The notes below the pieces were generated by a model, which was not told the origin of the DNA, searched no databases, and saw only the letters and a list, made by a program, of their open reading frames with translations. A DNA stretch of 48,986 nt from Clostridia bacterium (GTDB taxonomy: Bacteria; Bacillota; Clostridia; Peptostreptococcales; Anaerovoracaceae), in NCBI GenBank assembly GCA_024693105.1, contig JAILLO010000026.1, forward strand, positions 1 to 48,986, read 5' to 3'. Made by a program: the position numbers and the translations under genes. The first letter of the stretch is position 1. Each line of letters starts with the position of its first letter. Below, in pieces: positions 1 to 8,500 of the stretch.

Positions 1-291
1 AAAATCGATTTTATCCATTGTATATGCACCGACAACCTTTACATGCCTTCCCATCGTAAGCAGCGCGCTAAAATTATGCGTACTTGCATCATAAGGAAGA
101 TCGCTGTCTTTAGGATTCGTATAACAACACTGAACTCCAAGGTCCAGATGGTAATATGAATCCTGCGATAAAACCTCACTTTCCCCTGCATATGAGCTTT
201 GCACCAGGTCAGCGGGAATCATTGTAAAGACAAGCACAAATATTAACAGTGCCGCTATTAATTTCGATTTTGAAAAAGTATTTACTTCCAT
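1..291 (-). CDS. Secreted protein of unknown function, N-terminal part only
   Basis: The frame is open from an ATG at 289-291 down to base 1, so 97 residues are visible and the rest lies outside the window. The N-terminus is a clear signal peptide: a short basic start (MEVNTFSKSK), a hydrophobic core (LIAALLIFVLVFTMIP) and a likely cleavage after SSYA-G. The mature part (YYHLDLGVQCCYTN..., ALLTMGRHVKVVGAYTM) matches no family I recognise. An AGGAGG ribosome site lies 11 bases upstream, which supports this start. It follows two hairpins (366-385 and 449-474), so it is probably transcribed separately from the small gene upstream. I can say only that it is exported. Confidence 0.75.
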   Translation of the reverse strand, partial: MEVNTFSKSKLIAALLIFVLVFTMIPADLVQSSYAGESEVLSQDSYYHLDLGVQCCYTNPKDSDLPYDASTHNFSALLTMGRHVKVVGAYTMDKIDF

Positions 292-365
292 TAATTAAAA
301 GACCTCCTTTTTTTATTCCCATAATTAATAATACGAAGAATTAAAAAAATATATAAATAAAGAAA

Positions 366-385
366 GCATCGAAATCATTCGATGC
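366..385 (-). terminator. Hairpin, possible terminator
   Basis: Perfect 7-bp inverted repeat GCATCGA/TCGATGC with a 6-base loop. On the minus strand it is followed by TTTCTTTATTT. It may be a second terminator for the small gene at 482-814 or a leader hairpin of the secreted-protein gene. Confidence 0.45.
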
Positions 386-448
386 CTTTTTCTTTCATAA
401 CATAAATTATTCTATTACTTGTAAAAAATTACAACGCAAGGCTAAAAG

Positions 449-474
449 AAAAGAGTGGACTTCGCCACCCTTTT
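449..474 (-). terminator. Rho-independent terminator of the small gene at 482-814
   Basis: Stem AAAAGAGTGG/CCACCCTTTT with one mismatch, ending in a T-rich run on either strand. It lies 8 bases beyond the stop codon of the 482-814 gene. Confidence 0.6.
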
Positions 475-481
475 CAACCGA

Positions 482-814
482 TTACTGTGCGATATTTGAA
501 GTAGAATATCCTGCCTGCTGCATTTGACTGAGAAGTTCTTCTTTTGTGATTCCAAGTTTTTCTGCTCCACGAGATGCCGAATAATCACCTTCGGAAACAG
601 ATTCAAAGATTGCTGTCATACGGCCTTCTTCTCTGCCTTCTTCTCTGCCTTCTTCTCTGCCTTCTATTCTTTCTTTCTGCAGTTCAAGCTCGAATTTCAT
701 ATATTCCACCTCCCACTCCTTGTTTTCTTTTGCTGTTTCAACAGCATCGAATAAATCTTTTGCCAAACCGTTTTCAACTTTTTTGTTCTGTAGCAGATTC
801 AAAAGCTCATTCAT
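482..814 (-). CDS. Small charged protein resembling the C-terminal tail of Rpn/PD-(D/E)XK transposase-like proteins
   Basis: 110 residues. The middle is a highly charged helix with an REEG repeat (GREEGREEGREEGR, about residues 52-65), encoded by three perfect 12-bp repeats. The C-terminal part (SASRGAEKLGITKEELLSQM) looks like the helical tail found at the end of Rpn-family recombination-promoting nucleases, which are normally about 300 residues. The nuclease core (PD...ExK) is absent, so this is probably a decayed or internally deleted copy. It nevertheless has a near-consensus promoter (865-893) and a terminator. The AAGGAG site near 844 has no start codon at the right distance, and the ATG used is about 30 bases further on. 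A real small protein cannot be excluded. Confidence 0.55.
   Translation of the reverse strand: MNELLNLLQNKKVENGLAKDLFDAVETAKENKEWEVEYMKFELELQKERIEGREEGREEGREEGRMTAIFESVSEGDYSASRGAEKLGITKEELLSQMQQAGYSTSNIAQ
623..670. repeat. 12-bp tandem repeat (three perfect copies plus one degenerate)
   Basis: GCCTTCTTCTCT is repeated at 623-634, 635-646 and 647-658. A fourth, altered copy (GCCTTCTATTCT) follows at 659-670. Each unit adds four residues (REEG) in the minus-strand gene, so copy number can change without a frameshift. Confidence 0.9.
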
Positions 815-864
815 TTCCTCTGAATGCTTCTTTTTAGAAAGCTCCTTACATTATTTATATTTTA

Positions 865-893
865 ATTATATCGTAGTGATTTTTAAGAGTCAA
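865..893 (-). promoter_or_regulatory. Sigma-A-type promoter of the 482-814 gene
   Basis: On the minus strand, TTGACT (888-893), a 17-base spacer and TATAAT (865-870). This is close to the vegetative consensus. Confidence 0.7.
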
Positions 894-908
894 TCGGCAA
901 AAGACGAC

Positions 909-1958
909 CTATTTTGCTTTAAACGGATTGTCAATTAAGATTCCGTTTTCGAAATCCTCTTCCTCAAGTTTTGTTCCCGGAATTCCAAGGATATAGTCTG
1001 CATCTGCTACATCATGATAAAAAACAGAAGCGGTAAAGTTGTCATGGCCAAGTGTCGTAGGATAATCGATAAGTTTATTTCCTTTAACTAAGTAAATGCA
1101 GCTTGGAAGATTTAATGCTTCAATAGTTGCTGTTTTACCATCCCAGGCTCCTACCAGTTTTAACTGAAAATAGTCGTCATTCTTATAATACTTAAGTTCC
1201 TCGCTTAAGATTCCGCCATTTTTAACCGGATCGCCAAATACTTCACTATATCTTAATGTCTCATCAAGGTTTGTCACATAATCCTTTGATTTAACAAGAA
1301 CATAATCGTCTTTTGCATCCTCCATTTTCTCTTCTTTTGTCCTGAAATCCGGAGTCTGTCTTTTGCTTTCATCTGTAAGTCTGTAAATAACTGTTGCCGA
1401 TTCTGCTCTTGAAAGTGTTCCCTCAGGCTTAAATGTATTATCTGTATAACCGGTAATAATTCCTGCCGAATAAGTTTTTATAATGTCATATTCGTTCTTT
1501 GTTTTGTAATCTACATCTGTAACCAATGCTTCGATCTTGTCGTAATTGTCAATTTTAACATCGCCAAGTATATTGGAGATAATAAGGGACATATCGCCTC
1601 TTGAAATCTTGCTGTCAAGCTGCTTGGCTGAAATATCGGACTCAGTGAAGTAGCCCTTTTCGATTGCAAGTTTATAATAGTTTAAAGCCCAGTGTCCTTC
1701 ACTTGCATTTCCCGGATCTTCGTTTCCTGCAGCGATAACTGCCATTTTAATAAACTCGGCATAAGTAACTGTACTATTTGGCTTAAAGCTTCCGTCACTG
1801 TATCCTTTTACAATTCCCTTATCACTCATTGTATTTACAGCAGGATAAGCCCAGTTTGTTTTCGGAAGGTCGCTGTAGCTTCCCGCAAATGAAGCCACCG
1901 ATGTTGTAATAACCATAACAGACGCAAGTAAAATTGTGATCAGTGTTTTTTTCTTCAT
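909..1958 (-). CDS. Secreted S-layer-homology (SLH) domain protein
   Basis: 349 residues. The signal peptide (MKKKTLITILLASVMVITTS...ASFA-G) is followed by SLH repeats: one at about residues 30-75 (NWAYPAVNTMSDKGIVKGYSDGSF split over the motif), a weaker one at about 85-130, and one at about 145-195 (SAGIITGYTDNTFKPEGTLS). SLH domains hold proteins to pyruvylated secondary wall polymers of the Gram-positive envelope. The C-terminal 150 residues match nothing I recognise and may be the functional part exposed on the surface. The start has a good AAGGAG site 8 bases upstream and a consensus promoter at 2095-2123. The untranslated leader of about 130 bases contains a hairpin. Confidence 0.8.
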   Translation of the reverse strand: MKKKTLITILLASVMVITTSVASFAGSYSDLPKTNWAYPAVNTMSDKGIVKGYSDGSFKPNSTVTYAEFIKMAVIAAGNEDPGNASEGHWALNYYKLAIEKGYFTESDISAKQLDSKISRGDMSLIISNILGDVKIDNYDKIEALVTDVDYKTKNEYDIIKTYSAGIITGYTDNTFKPEGTLSRAESATVIYRLTDESKRQTPDFRTKEEKMEDAKDDYVLVKSKDYVTNLDETLRYSEVFGDPVKNGGILSEELKYYKNDDYFQLKLVGAWDGKTATIEALNLPSCIYLVKGNKLIDYPTTLGHDNFTASVFYHDVADADYILGIPGTKLEEEDFENGILIDNPFKAK

Positions 1959-2048
1959 GTTAAATTCTCCTTAGTTAAAAATATAAGTATATACACTAAC
2001 GATCTCAAAAGTTTTGTTTATAAAAGACTTCGTATTATTAAGTTTTCA

Positions 2049-2077
2049 AGGTTCCGTCATGTTTGTAACGGATACCT
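2049..2077 (-). other. Leader hairpin of the SLH gene
   Basis: Within the minus-strand leader, AGGT-AT-CCGT and ACGG-A-ACCT pair around a 10-base loop. It lies between the promoter and the start codon. No T-run follows, so it is not a terminator. It may stabilise or regulate the message. Confidence 0.35.
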
Positions 2078-2094
2078 GTCCCCCATATATTACC

Positions 2095-2123
2095 ATTATC
2101 CATGTAATAATTCCCATTGTCAA
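2095..2123 (-). promoter_or_regulatory. Sigma-A-type promoter of the SLH protein gene
   Basis: Minus strand: perfect -35 TTGACA (2118-2123), 17-base spacer, -10 GATAAT (2095-2100). It points at the gene at 909-1958. Confidence 0.8.
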
Positions 2124-2154
2124 GTAGTTTTGTTATTTTTTGCCATAATTAACA

Positions 2155-2191
2155 GTAAAAATAACGGGGGTTTGTATTTACAAACCCCCGT
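2155..2191 (-). terminator. Strong Rho-independent terminator of the YhdT/PanF-type operon
   Basis: A perfect 13-bp inverted repeat (ACGGGGGTTTGTA / TACAAACCCCCGT, 2164-2191) with a TT loop. On the minus strand it is followed by TTATTTTTA. It ends the transcript after the two repeated elements that follow the symporter gene. Confidence 0.85.
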
Positions 2192-2259
2192 GTGTTCCTG
2201 GCATGAGACCTTCCTCAATTTGCTTCGCAAATTGGGATAGGGCTTCAGCCGTAGAACAC
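2192..2259 (-). ncRNA. Structured 3'-UTR element, copy A (unknown family)
   Basis: First of two related elements downstream of the symporter gene. GTGTTC/GAACAC closes the hairpin. Inside are two blocks shared with copy B, TGGCATGAGACC and AGGGCTTCAGCCGT, which pair imperfectly with each other (GGC/GCC, TGA/TCA, CC/GG). The tip is a CAATTTG-CTTCG-CAAATTG hairpin that differs from copy B. A conserved base with a variable tip is what one expects of a structured RNA or a REP-like element. I could not match it to a riboswitch class I know. Confidence 0.45.
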
Positions 2260-2273
2260 CATATTAGCCACAT

Positions 2274-2357
2274 GTGTTCCTGGCATGAGACCTGCAACTG
2301 CTCTGCCTTCGTTTCACTTGGCAATCGCAGTGCTAGGGCTTCAGCCGTCAAAAGCAC
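2274..2357 (-). ncRNA. Structured 3'-UTR element, copy B, overlapping the symporter stop codon
   Basis: Second copy of the element at 2192-2259, same orientation. The first 21 bases (2273-2293) and the block TAGGGCTTCAGCCGT (2334-2348) are identical to copy A, while the apical part is longer and unrelated. The TGA stop of the symporter gene (2348-2350) lies inside it, so the element begins within the last codons of the gene. Confidence 0.45.
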
Positions 2358-3832
2358 TTATCCAGTATTTCCGGGTCGAGGCCTTCCTTCGATGTTAGTG
2401 CCCCTACAAGGAAGTATAAAATTCCGCCTGCAAGAAGTCCCCATACTACTGCATTAATTCCTGCGATGCTCACGTTATAATAGCAGAATACATATGTAGC
2501 TGCGGCGCCGAGTGAGCTTGCAACAGCCGCCTTGCTGTTTCCCTTCTTCCAGAAAAGTCCTCCGATAAGAGGCCACAGGAATGTACATTCAAGTCCTCCG
2601 AGAGCGAAAAGGTTGAGGAAGAAGATAATGTCCGGTGGATTAATTGTAAGGATAATTACAAAGGCACCGAGAGCAAATGTGAAAATTCTGCTGAAGAGCT
2701 TCACATTCTTGTTGTAATTTGCAAGCTTTACCGCATCATCTTTAACAACATAATTCTTCCAGAGGTCTCTTATGATGGCTGCCGAAGCAAGAATCATAAG
2801 GGAGTCTGCCGTTGACATAACTGCTGCCATAGGAGCTGCAAGGAAAATTCCGGCAAGACCTACAGGCATAATCTGCTGTACGATATAAGGTACAAAATAA
2901 TCTGATGTAGGAAGATCTGTCGTATCAACAAGAGCTCCTGCCCATGTTCCCGCAAGATGCATTCCGACGATTACAAAGCTGCATGTAAGCGCGCCGATCC
3001 ACATTGCACTGTGAAGGCTTTTTGTATTTTTAAAGCCCATGGTACGTACTGCCGTCTGCGGAAGACCCAGAGTTCCGAAACCGACAAGAATCCAAAAGCT
3101 CAGAAGTGTTCCCGGAGCATAATTGGAAAACAGGTTGTCGTAAACACCCGGAAGGTTTTCCGCAAGAGATGCATCTATGTTTGCGAGGCCGCCTCCTGAT
3201 TTCAGGACAAAAAATAAAAACAGGAATGTACCGGCACACATGATGATTCCCTGAATCGTGTCTGTTATGGCAACTGCCGAAAATCCTCCGAAAGCCGTGT
3301 AAATAATGACAACAGCGCCAAATATCAAAAGAGCGTAAATATGGTCAAGCCCTGTAATTGATGAGATAAGCGTTGCGCCTCCCGTGAACTGTCCGATCAT
3401 CTGTGCGATAAAGAAAGCCACCATGAGAAGACTTGTAATTATGACAAGTGCATCGCTTTTGTATCTTGCTTTCAGATATCCCACAACGGTGACAGCGCCT
3501 GTTCTTCTTGAGACAAGAGCCATTTTGTTTCCGAGTACACCAAGTACCAGGAATGTAACCGGAACCTGTACTGCCGCAATCCAGGTCTGTGCATAACCGT
3601 AAGTAAGTCCTGCAGCTCCCGGACCCGATACAAACGAGCTTACCGATGTGTAGGTAGCCATTGTTGTCATTGCAAGTACGAGGCCGCTCATGCTTCTGCC
3701 GCCGATGAAGTAGTTCTTTTCGAAGGAAAGTCTTCCCTGCTCCTGCTTTTTGCCTGTGTAAATACCGACAATCACATTCAGGGCAAGGTAGGCAATAAAG
3801 ATGGCAAGAATGATAATCTGGTTAGTTGACAT
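2348..3832 (-). CDS. Sodium:solute symporter, PanF (sodium/pantothenate) type
   Basis: 494 residues and about 13 hydrophobic segments, the usual size of the SSS family. Family features include the N-terminal GKKQ...FEKNYFIGGRSM region, the glycine-rich GPGAAGLTYG stretch, and AAVMSTADSLMILASAAIIRD split across the TM8/TM9 area. The closest match by recall is PanF, the Na+/pantothenate symporter, because the gene directly upstream encodes a YhdT protein, as in the yhdT-panF pair. The substrate is inferred, not shown. I start at the ATG at 3830-3832, 8 bases after AGGAGG; an ATG 6 bases upstream is too close to that site. The gene overlaps the yhdT-like gene by 11 bases, suggesting coupled translation. 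Confidence 0.75.
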   Translation of the reverse strand: MSTNQIIILAIFIAYLALNVIVGIYTGKKQEQGRLSFEKNYFIGGRSMSGLVLAMTTMATYTSVSSFVSGPGAAGLTYGYAQTWIAAVQVPVTFLVLGVLGNKMALVSRRTGAVTVVGYLKARYKSDALVIITSLLMVAFFIAQMIGQFTGGATLISSITGLDHIYALLIFGAVVIIYTAFGGFSAVAITDTIQGIIMCAGTFLFLFFVLKSGGGLANIDASLAENLPGVYDNLFSNYAPGTLLSFWILVGFGTLGLPQTAVRTMGFKNTKSLHSAMWIGALTCSFVIVGMHLAGTWAGALVDTTDLPTSDYFVPYIVQQIMPVGLAGIFLAAPMAAVMSTADSLMILASAAIIRDLWKNYVVKDDAVKLANYNKNVKLFSRIFTFALGAFVIILTINPPDIIFFLNLFALGGLECTFLWPLIGGLFWKKGNSKAAVASSLGAAATYVFCYYNVSIAGINAVVWGLLAGGILYFLVGALTSKEGLDPEILDKCF

Positions 3833-4112
3833 GGTCATCGCCTCCTTCCGCAGCTTCCGCTTCTTCTTCGTCGTAATCAAAGTCGACGAAAACCTTTGCT
3901 AAAAGAAAGCGGACACCGATAAGGGCAATTACAATTGTACCGAATACCGATACACTGAACCATGCGGGCATGCCAAGAAAATACATACCACTGCCATTCA
4001 GTAAAAATGCCGTCAGAATATGCCATACGCAGCATATGCTCACCACGACAAGTGTAGCAATGATTTCGCGCAGGCACTGCTTGTGCTTTTCCTGTTTCGA
4101 TAACGTATTCAT
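3822..4112 (-). CDS. YhdT-family small membrane protein (DUF997)
   Basis: 96 residues with two hydrophobic segments (about 17-38 and 48-72) and a very acidic C-terminus (DFDYDEEEAEAAEGGDD). Size, topology and position just upstream of a PanF-type symporter match the YhdT/DUF997 family, which is often encoded with sodium:pantothenate symporters and may act as an accessory subunit. That role is inferred. The start has an AAGGAG site 11 bases upstream. The operon has its own promoter at 4176-4204. Confidence 0.7.
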   Translation of the reverse strand: MNTLSKQEKHKQCLREIIATLVVVSICCVWHILTAFLLNGSGMYFLGMPAWFSVSVFGTIVIALIGVRFLLAKVFVDFDYDEEEAEAAEGGDDHVN

Positions 4113-4140
4113 TTTTCAAAGTTCTCCTTTTTTTTAAGGT

Positions 4141-4166
4141 CAGGTTCCCGAATCTCGTGATACCTG
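4141..4166 (-). other. Leader hairpin of the YhdT/PanF-type operon
   Basis: CAGGT and ACCTG (minus strand) pair around a region that can form further pairs (GA...TC). It lies between the promoter (4176-4204) and the ribosome site, with no T-run, so it is not a terminator. Confidence 0.3.
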
Positions 4167-4175
4167 CCGAAAATT

Positions 4176-4204
4176 ATATTACTACAAAAAAAAATCTGTT
4201 TCAA
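4176..4204 (-). promoter_or_regulatory. Sigma-A-type promoter of the YhdT/PanF-type operon
   Basis: Minus strand: TTGAAA (4199-4204), 17-base spacer, TAATAT (4176-4181). The same -35/-10 pair and spacing occur upstream of the putative 6S RNA. Confidence 0.6.
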
Positions 4205-4246
4205 CCAAAAGAGATTAAAACAGAAATTTTAAAAGAAAAATGTTTT

Positions 4247-4460
4247 CAAAAAAAACAATCCCGATATGCCGTCAGGTTACAATTCACACCCTATCTGTGA
4301 TAGGGGGGTGCTCTGCTGCCGGTTCTGCCTTCCACTCTGAGGAGGCCTGGCATCTGCGGCAAAAGACCCGAGCTCCCAAGGTCAAAATGTAGGTTGAATT
4401 ATAAAACCTTAACGCACATCTCAGGATATGTTTTTCTTCATAGAGTTGTTATCTTTTATT
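4247..4460 (-). ncRNA. ssrS: Probable 6S RNA
   Basis: This intergenic stretch has its own promoter (4467-4495) and folds like 6S RNA, the global RNA polymerase regulator. A closing helix of about 30 bp with small bulges joins 4394-4427 to 4258-4287 (ATCCTGA/TCGGGAT at the base, TATAATTCA/TGAATTGTA at the top). Above it is a large bubble whose 3' side holds a small hairpin (CCCTATC-ACA-GATAGGG). A rod follows, with GGGT/ACCC, TGC/GCA, TGCC/GGCA and CCTCC/GGAAGG and a short end loop. A TTGTTTTTTTT run at the 3' foot of the closing helix gives termination. Length is 180-215 nt depending on the start. No open frame is likely. The call rests on shape and not on sequence recognition; an unrelated structured RNA is the alternative. 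Confidence 0.6.
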
Positions 4461-4466
4461 AACTGA

Positions 4467-4495
4467 ATATTATCAGACTATTCCAACTATTTCAA
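4467..4495 (-). promoter_or_regulatory. Promoter of the putative 6S RNA
   Basis: Minus strand: TTGAAA (4490-4495), 17-base spacer, TAATAT (4467-4472). The predicted start near 4460 is about 30 bases before the closing helix, so either the RNA has a single-stranded 5' tail that is trimmed or a weaker nearer promoter is used. Confidence 0.6.
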
Positions 4496-4621
4496 TACAA
4501 TAAGATGTATTTTATATGTTTTTTAAACTTGCTGCCAAATATGTCTGAAAACATCGTGCTTTTAGGCAAGCACGCCGTAATTGTTTCAGATTGCAAAACA
4601 ATACTGTCTCCCAATCATGTA

Positions 4622-5356
4622 CTAATAATCAACTTCCGACAAATCGATGCTGCAGTTTGTATAAACCTTCTGAACGTCGTCATTGTCTTCAAGAATATCG
4701 ATCATCTTTGCAAGCTTCTTGATATCGTGTTCTTCTGTCGGAGCATTTTCCATTGAAGGAACATATTCGATATCAGATTCAAGTATTTCATAGCCTGCTT
4801 CGATAAGTGCGCCGTGAACATCTGTGTAAGCTGCCGGATCTGTCTGAATCTCGAAGGAATCGTCATTTGTAATCATGTCATCGGCACCTGCTTCAAGAGC
4901 TGCTTCCATAAGTGCATCTTCATCAACCGAATCGGTTTTTTCAATCAGGATAATGCCCTTTCTTGAGAACATATAGGATACACATCCCGGAGTACCGAGA
5001 TTTCCGCCGAATTTGTCAAATGTGGATCTTACTGCAGAGGTTGTTCTGTTCTTGTTGTCCGTAAGCGCGTCAACGATAACGGCAACGCCGCCTGCACCGT
5101 ATCCTTCAAAGCTGAGTTCTTCATAAGTTTCGCCTTCGAGTTCACCCGTGCCTTTTTTGATGGCTCTTGTGATACTGTCGTTCGGCATACTGATGCCCTT
5201 TGCTTTTTCTATTGCCACTCTCAGGGTCGCATTGTAAGCCGGATCTCCTCCTGCTTTAGCTGCTACCGTGATAGCTCTGCCATACTTTGTAAACATTGCA
5301 GCTCTTTTTGAATCCTGAGCCGCCTTTCTTCCTGCGATTGTTCCGTGTCTGCCCAT
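4622..5356 (-). CDS. yebC: YebC/TACO1-family regulator or translation factor
   Basis: 244 residues, the normal full length. The N-terminus MGRHGTIAGRKAAQDSKRAA is typical of the family, as are the internal FEGYGAGGVAVIV, NRTTSAVRSTF and GCVSYMF stretches. YebC proteins have been described as DNA-binding regulators and, more recently, as factors that relieve ribosome stalling at proline tracts; which applies here cannot be told. AGGAGG lies 7 bases before the ATG, and a consensus promoter is at 5415-5443. The gene is apparently monocistronic, followed by the 6S-like RNA. Confidence 0.9.
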   Translation of the reverse strand: MGRHGTIAGRKAAQDSKRAAMFTKYGRAITVAAKAGGDPAYNATLRVAIEKAKGISMPNDSITRAIKKGTGELEGETYEELSFEGYGAGGVAVIVDALTDNKNRTTSAVRSTFDKFGGNLGTPGCVSYMFSRKGIILIEKTDSVDEDALMEAALEAGADDMITNDDSFEIQTDPAAYTDVHGALIEAGYEILESDIEYVPSMENAPTEEHDIKKLAKMIDILEDNDDVQKVYTNCSIDLSEVDY

Positions 5357-5414
5357 GGAGACACCTCCTCACCTTTTAGTTTATTTTATTATATTATTTA
5401 AAAATAACATATGT

Positions 5415-5443
5415 ATTATACAACAGCGTTTAGGCAATTTCAA
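5415..5443 (-). promoter_or_regulatory. Sigma-A-type promoter of yebC
   Basis: Minus strand: TTGAAA (5438-5443), 17-base spacer, perfect -10 TATAAT (5415-5420), about 60 bases before the yebC start. Confidence 0.7.
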
Positions 5444-5520
5444 ATTTTTTTGCAGAAAACATGGCCGGAACCCGGTCAAAACCCTGTTGCGGAAAATATG
5501 GCAGGTGCCGTCTTGTCCGG

Positions 5521-8500
5521 CTATGCTATTTCACCGGCAGTTTCATTCATTTCGTCGCGGTTTTCATTCTCATCAGCTGAAGGGAAAGGAATCTCCTTTT
5601 CAAGATTTCTGTTGGCCGTTGCCATCATCAGCTTGATACGATTGAGCTGGTTGACATCGCTTGCTCCCGGGTCATAGTCGATTGCAACAATATTTGCCTT
5701 TGGATTTCTTTTTCTCATAGCCTTCATCATGCCCTTTCCGGTAACATGATTCGGAAGACACGCAAACGGCTGCATGCAGATGACATTCGGACAGCCTCCG
5801 TCGATCAGGTCCATCATCTCACCTGTCAAAAGCCAGCCTTCTCCGTACTGATTGCCCAGAGAAACAATTGATTTTGCTTTGTCTGCTATATCGTTTATAA
5901 ACATCGGCTCATCAAAACGGTTGCTTGCCGCAAGAGCCTTTCTTGCAGGCTTGCGGAAATGCTCTATGATATTTATGACGATTCTGCTTGCAAATAAAGT
6001 GCCGTACTTTCCGGAAAGATTCTGGAAGTTGAAATAATCACTGTATTTGTCGTACAGGAAGAAGTCCATCAGATCAAGAACTACTGCCTCGCCGCCTTCC
6101 TTTTCGATAATATCAACAACGTTGTTGTTTGCCGTAGGATGATACTTTACAAGGATTTCTCCCACAACGCCGACTCTTGGCTTTTTCATATCCTCGTGCA
6201 GCGGAAGTCTGTCAAAGGCTTTTACTATAAGAGAGATATTCTTTTTGAAAATATGCCAGCTGCCGTCAGCAATATTTCGCGTTGCAATTGCCGACCACTT
6301 TTCAAAAAGTTCGTTTGCAGAGCCTTTTTCCTTTTCATAAGGTCTCGTATGATAAAGGACTCTCATAAAGACATCGCCGTATACCATGCCCATCAGTATT
6401 CTCTTAATCAGGGCCGGTGTTATTGAAAATCCCGGATTTTTCTCAAGTCCCACAATATTTGCCGAAACAACCGGAATCTGCTCCATATGAAGATCCTTAA
6501 GAGCCTTTCGAAGCAGTGAAACGTAATTGCTTGCCCTGCATCCGCCTCCTGTCTGCGACATAAAAACAGCAGTTTTGTTCAGATCGTATCTGCCTGATTT
6601 GAGCGCTGATATAATCTGCCCAAGAGAAACCATTGTCGGATAACATGCGTCATTATTTATATATCTGAGGCCTTCATCCACTGCATTTTTGTCAACTGCC
6701 GGCAGAAGCTCGGCCTTGTATCCCGAATGTCCCAGAGCCGTTGCAAGGAACTGGAAATGTATCGGTGACATCTGCGGAATCAGGATTGTATATTCCTGCT
6801 TCATCTGCTTTGTAAATATCAATCTCTTGTACGGTTTGATATTTTCAACATGCTTGATGTTGTTCTTTTCACGTTCTTCAATAGCAGCCTTCAGTGACCT
6901 GATACGGATCTTTGCCGCACCCAGATTTGAACCCTCGTCTATCTTAAGTACAGTATAAAGCTTGTTGCAGTTTCTTGTAATTTCTTCAACCTGATCCGTT
7001 GTAACGGCATCAAGACCGCAGCCGAATGAATTGAGCTGAACAATTTCCACACCGTCTGTTGTTCCTACAAATGCAGCCGCCTTGTAAAGTCTTGAATGAT
7101 ATACCCACTGATCGAGCGCACGAATAGGACGCTTCATATCCGCAAGATGTGCCACTGAATCCTCGGTAAGAACAACCATATCAAAAGATGAAATCAGTTT
7201 GTCAATACCGTGGTTGATTTCGGGATCGAGATGATAAGGTCTTCCCGAAAGCACAATGGCGGTTTTGTTGTGAGCGCGTGCATATCTTAAAGCTGCCTCA
7301 CCTGTCTTTTTGACATCGCCCTTGAAACGTTTGTCTTCTTTTCTTGCCTGTTCAACGGCATATGTAATTTCTGTTCTGAAAATGCCCAGAGGTCTGAGCA
7401 GCCTGCTAAGCTCCCTGATAAGAGCCTCATCATTGTCATAAGGCAGGAACGGATGACAGAAATTAACGCCCTCTTCATCAAAAATATCATCCATATTGTT
7501 TGCGATTACTTCCGGATATGTTGCAACAATCGGACAGTTATAATGATTCGGAGCAGTCGGATCTTCTACCATTTCATAATTGATGCTTGGGTAGAAAATA
7601 AACTTAACGCCGTTATTTACAAGCCACTTAATATGCCCGTGAACGAGCTTTGCCGGATAGCACGCAGTATCGGAGGCAATTGTTTCCATACCGCCCTCAT
7701 AAAGACTTTTGCTTGAAGGCGGAGAAAGTACAACCCTGAAACCGAGCGTTGTAAAGAACATAAACCAGAACGGATAATTCTCATACATGTTCAGCACACG
7801 CGGTATACCGACTGTACCGCGCTTTGCATATGCAGTTTCAAGAGGCTCGTAAATGAAAAGCCTGTTGAACTTATATTCGTACATATTCGGAAGTTCTTTG
7901 GCAGTGCCTTTTACCTTGCCTTCACCTTTTTCACAGCGGTTTCCGGTTATAAATCTGCTTCCGTCATTGAATTTGTTAATTGTAAGAAGACAGTTGTTTT
8001 CGCAGCCGTTACATCTTGTGTGAGTATTTGTAACTGTGAAGACTTCCATCTCCTTCATATGAATAATGGTCGACTCTGTGCCCTCAACATAGTGCTCTTT
8101 TGCAATAAGTGCGGCACCGTAAGCGCCCATAATTCCCGCAATATCAGGTCTTATAACATCCTTGCCGATGATTCTTTCAATGCTGCGCAGAACCGCATCA
8201 TTAAGGAAGGTACCGCCCTGAACAACTATTTTTTCTCCGGCCTCGTCTGTATTTCTGAGCTTGATAACCTTGTACAGCGCATTTTTGATAACAGAATACG
8301 ACAATCCCGCCGAAATATCACCGATGGTAGCGCCCTCCTTCTGGGCCTGCTTTACCTTTGAATTCATAAAAACGGTACATCTTGTTCCAAGGTCCACCGG
8401 ATTCTTTGCAAAAAGCGCCTCATGAGCAAAGGTAGGTGCGTCCATATTTACTGATTTTGCATATGTTTCGATAAAGGATCCGCAGCCCGATGAACATGCT

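Noticed and set aside
2192-2357. Assignment of the tandem elements to a known tandem riboswitch (glycine type)
   Set aside because: The conserved glycine-riboswitch core sequences are absent, and the elements lie after the gene, not before it.
2343-2360. Possible read-through of the symporter TGA as selenocysteine, since a hairpin element follows
   Set aside because: The next in-frame codons after TGA lead to a TAG within five codons, and SSS transporters have no Sec at this position. The hairpin belongs to the repeated element.
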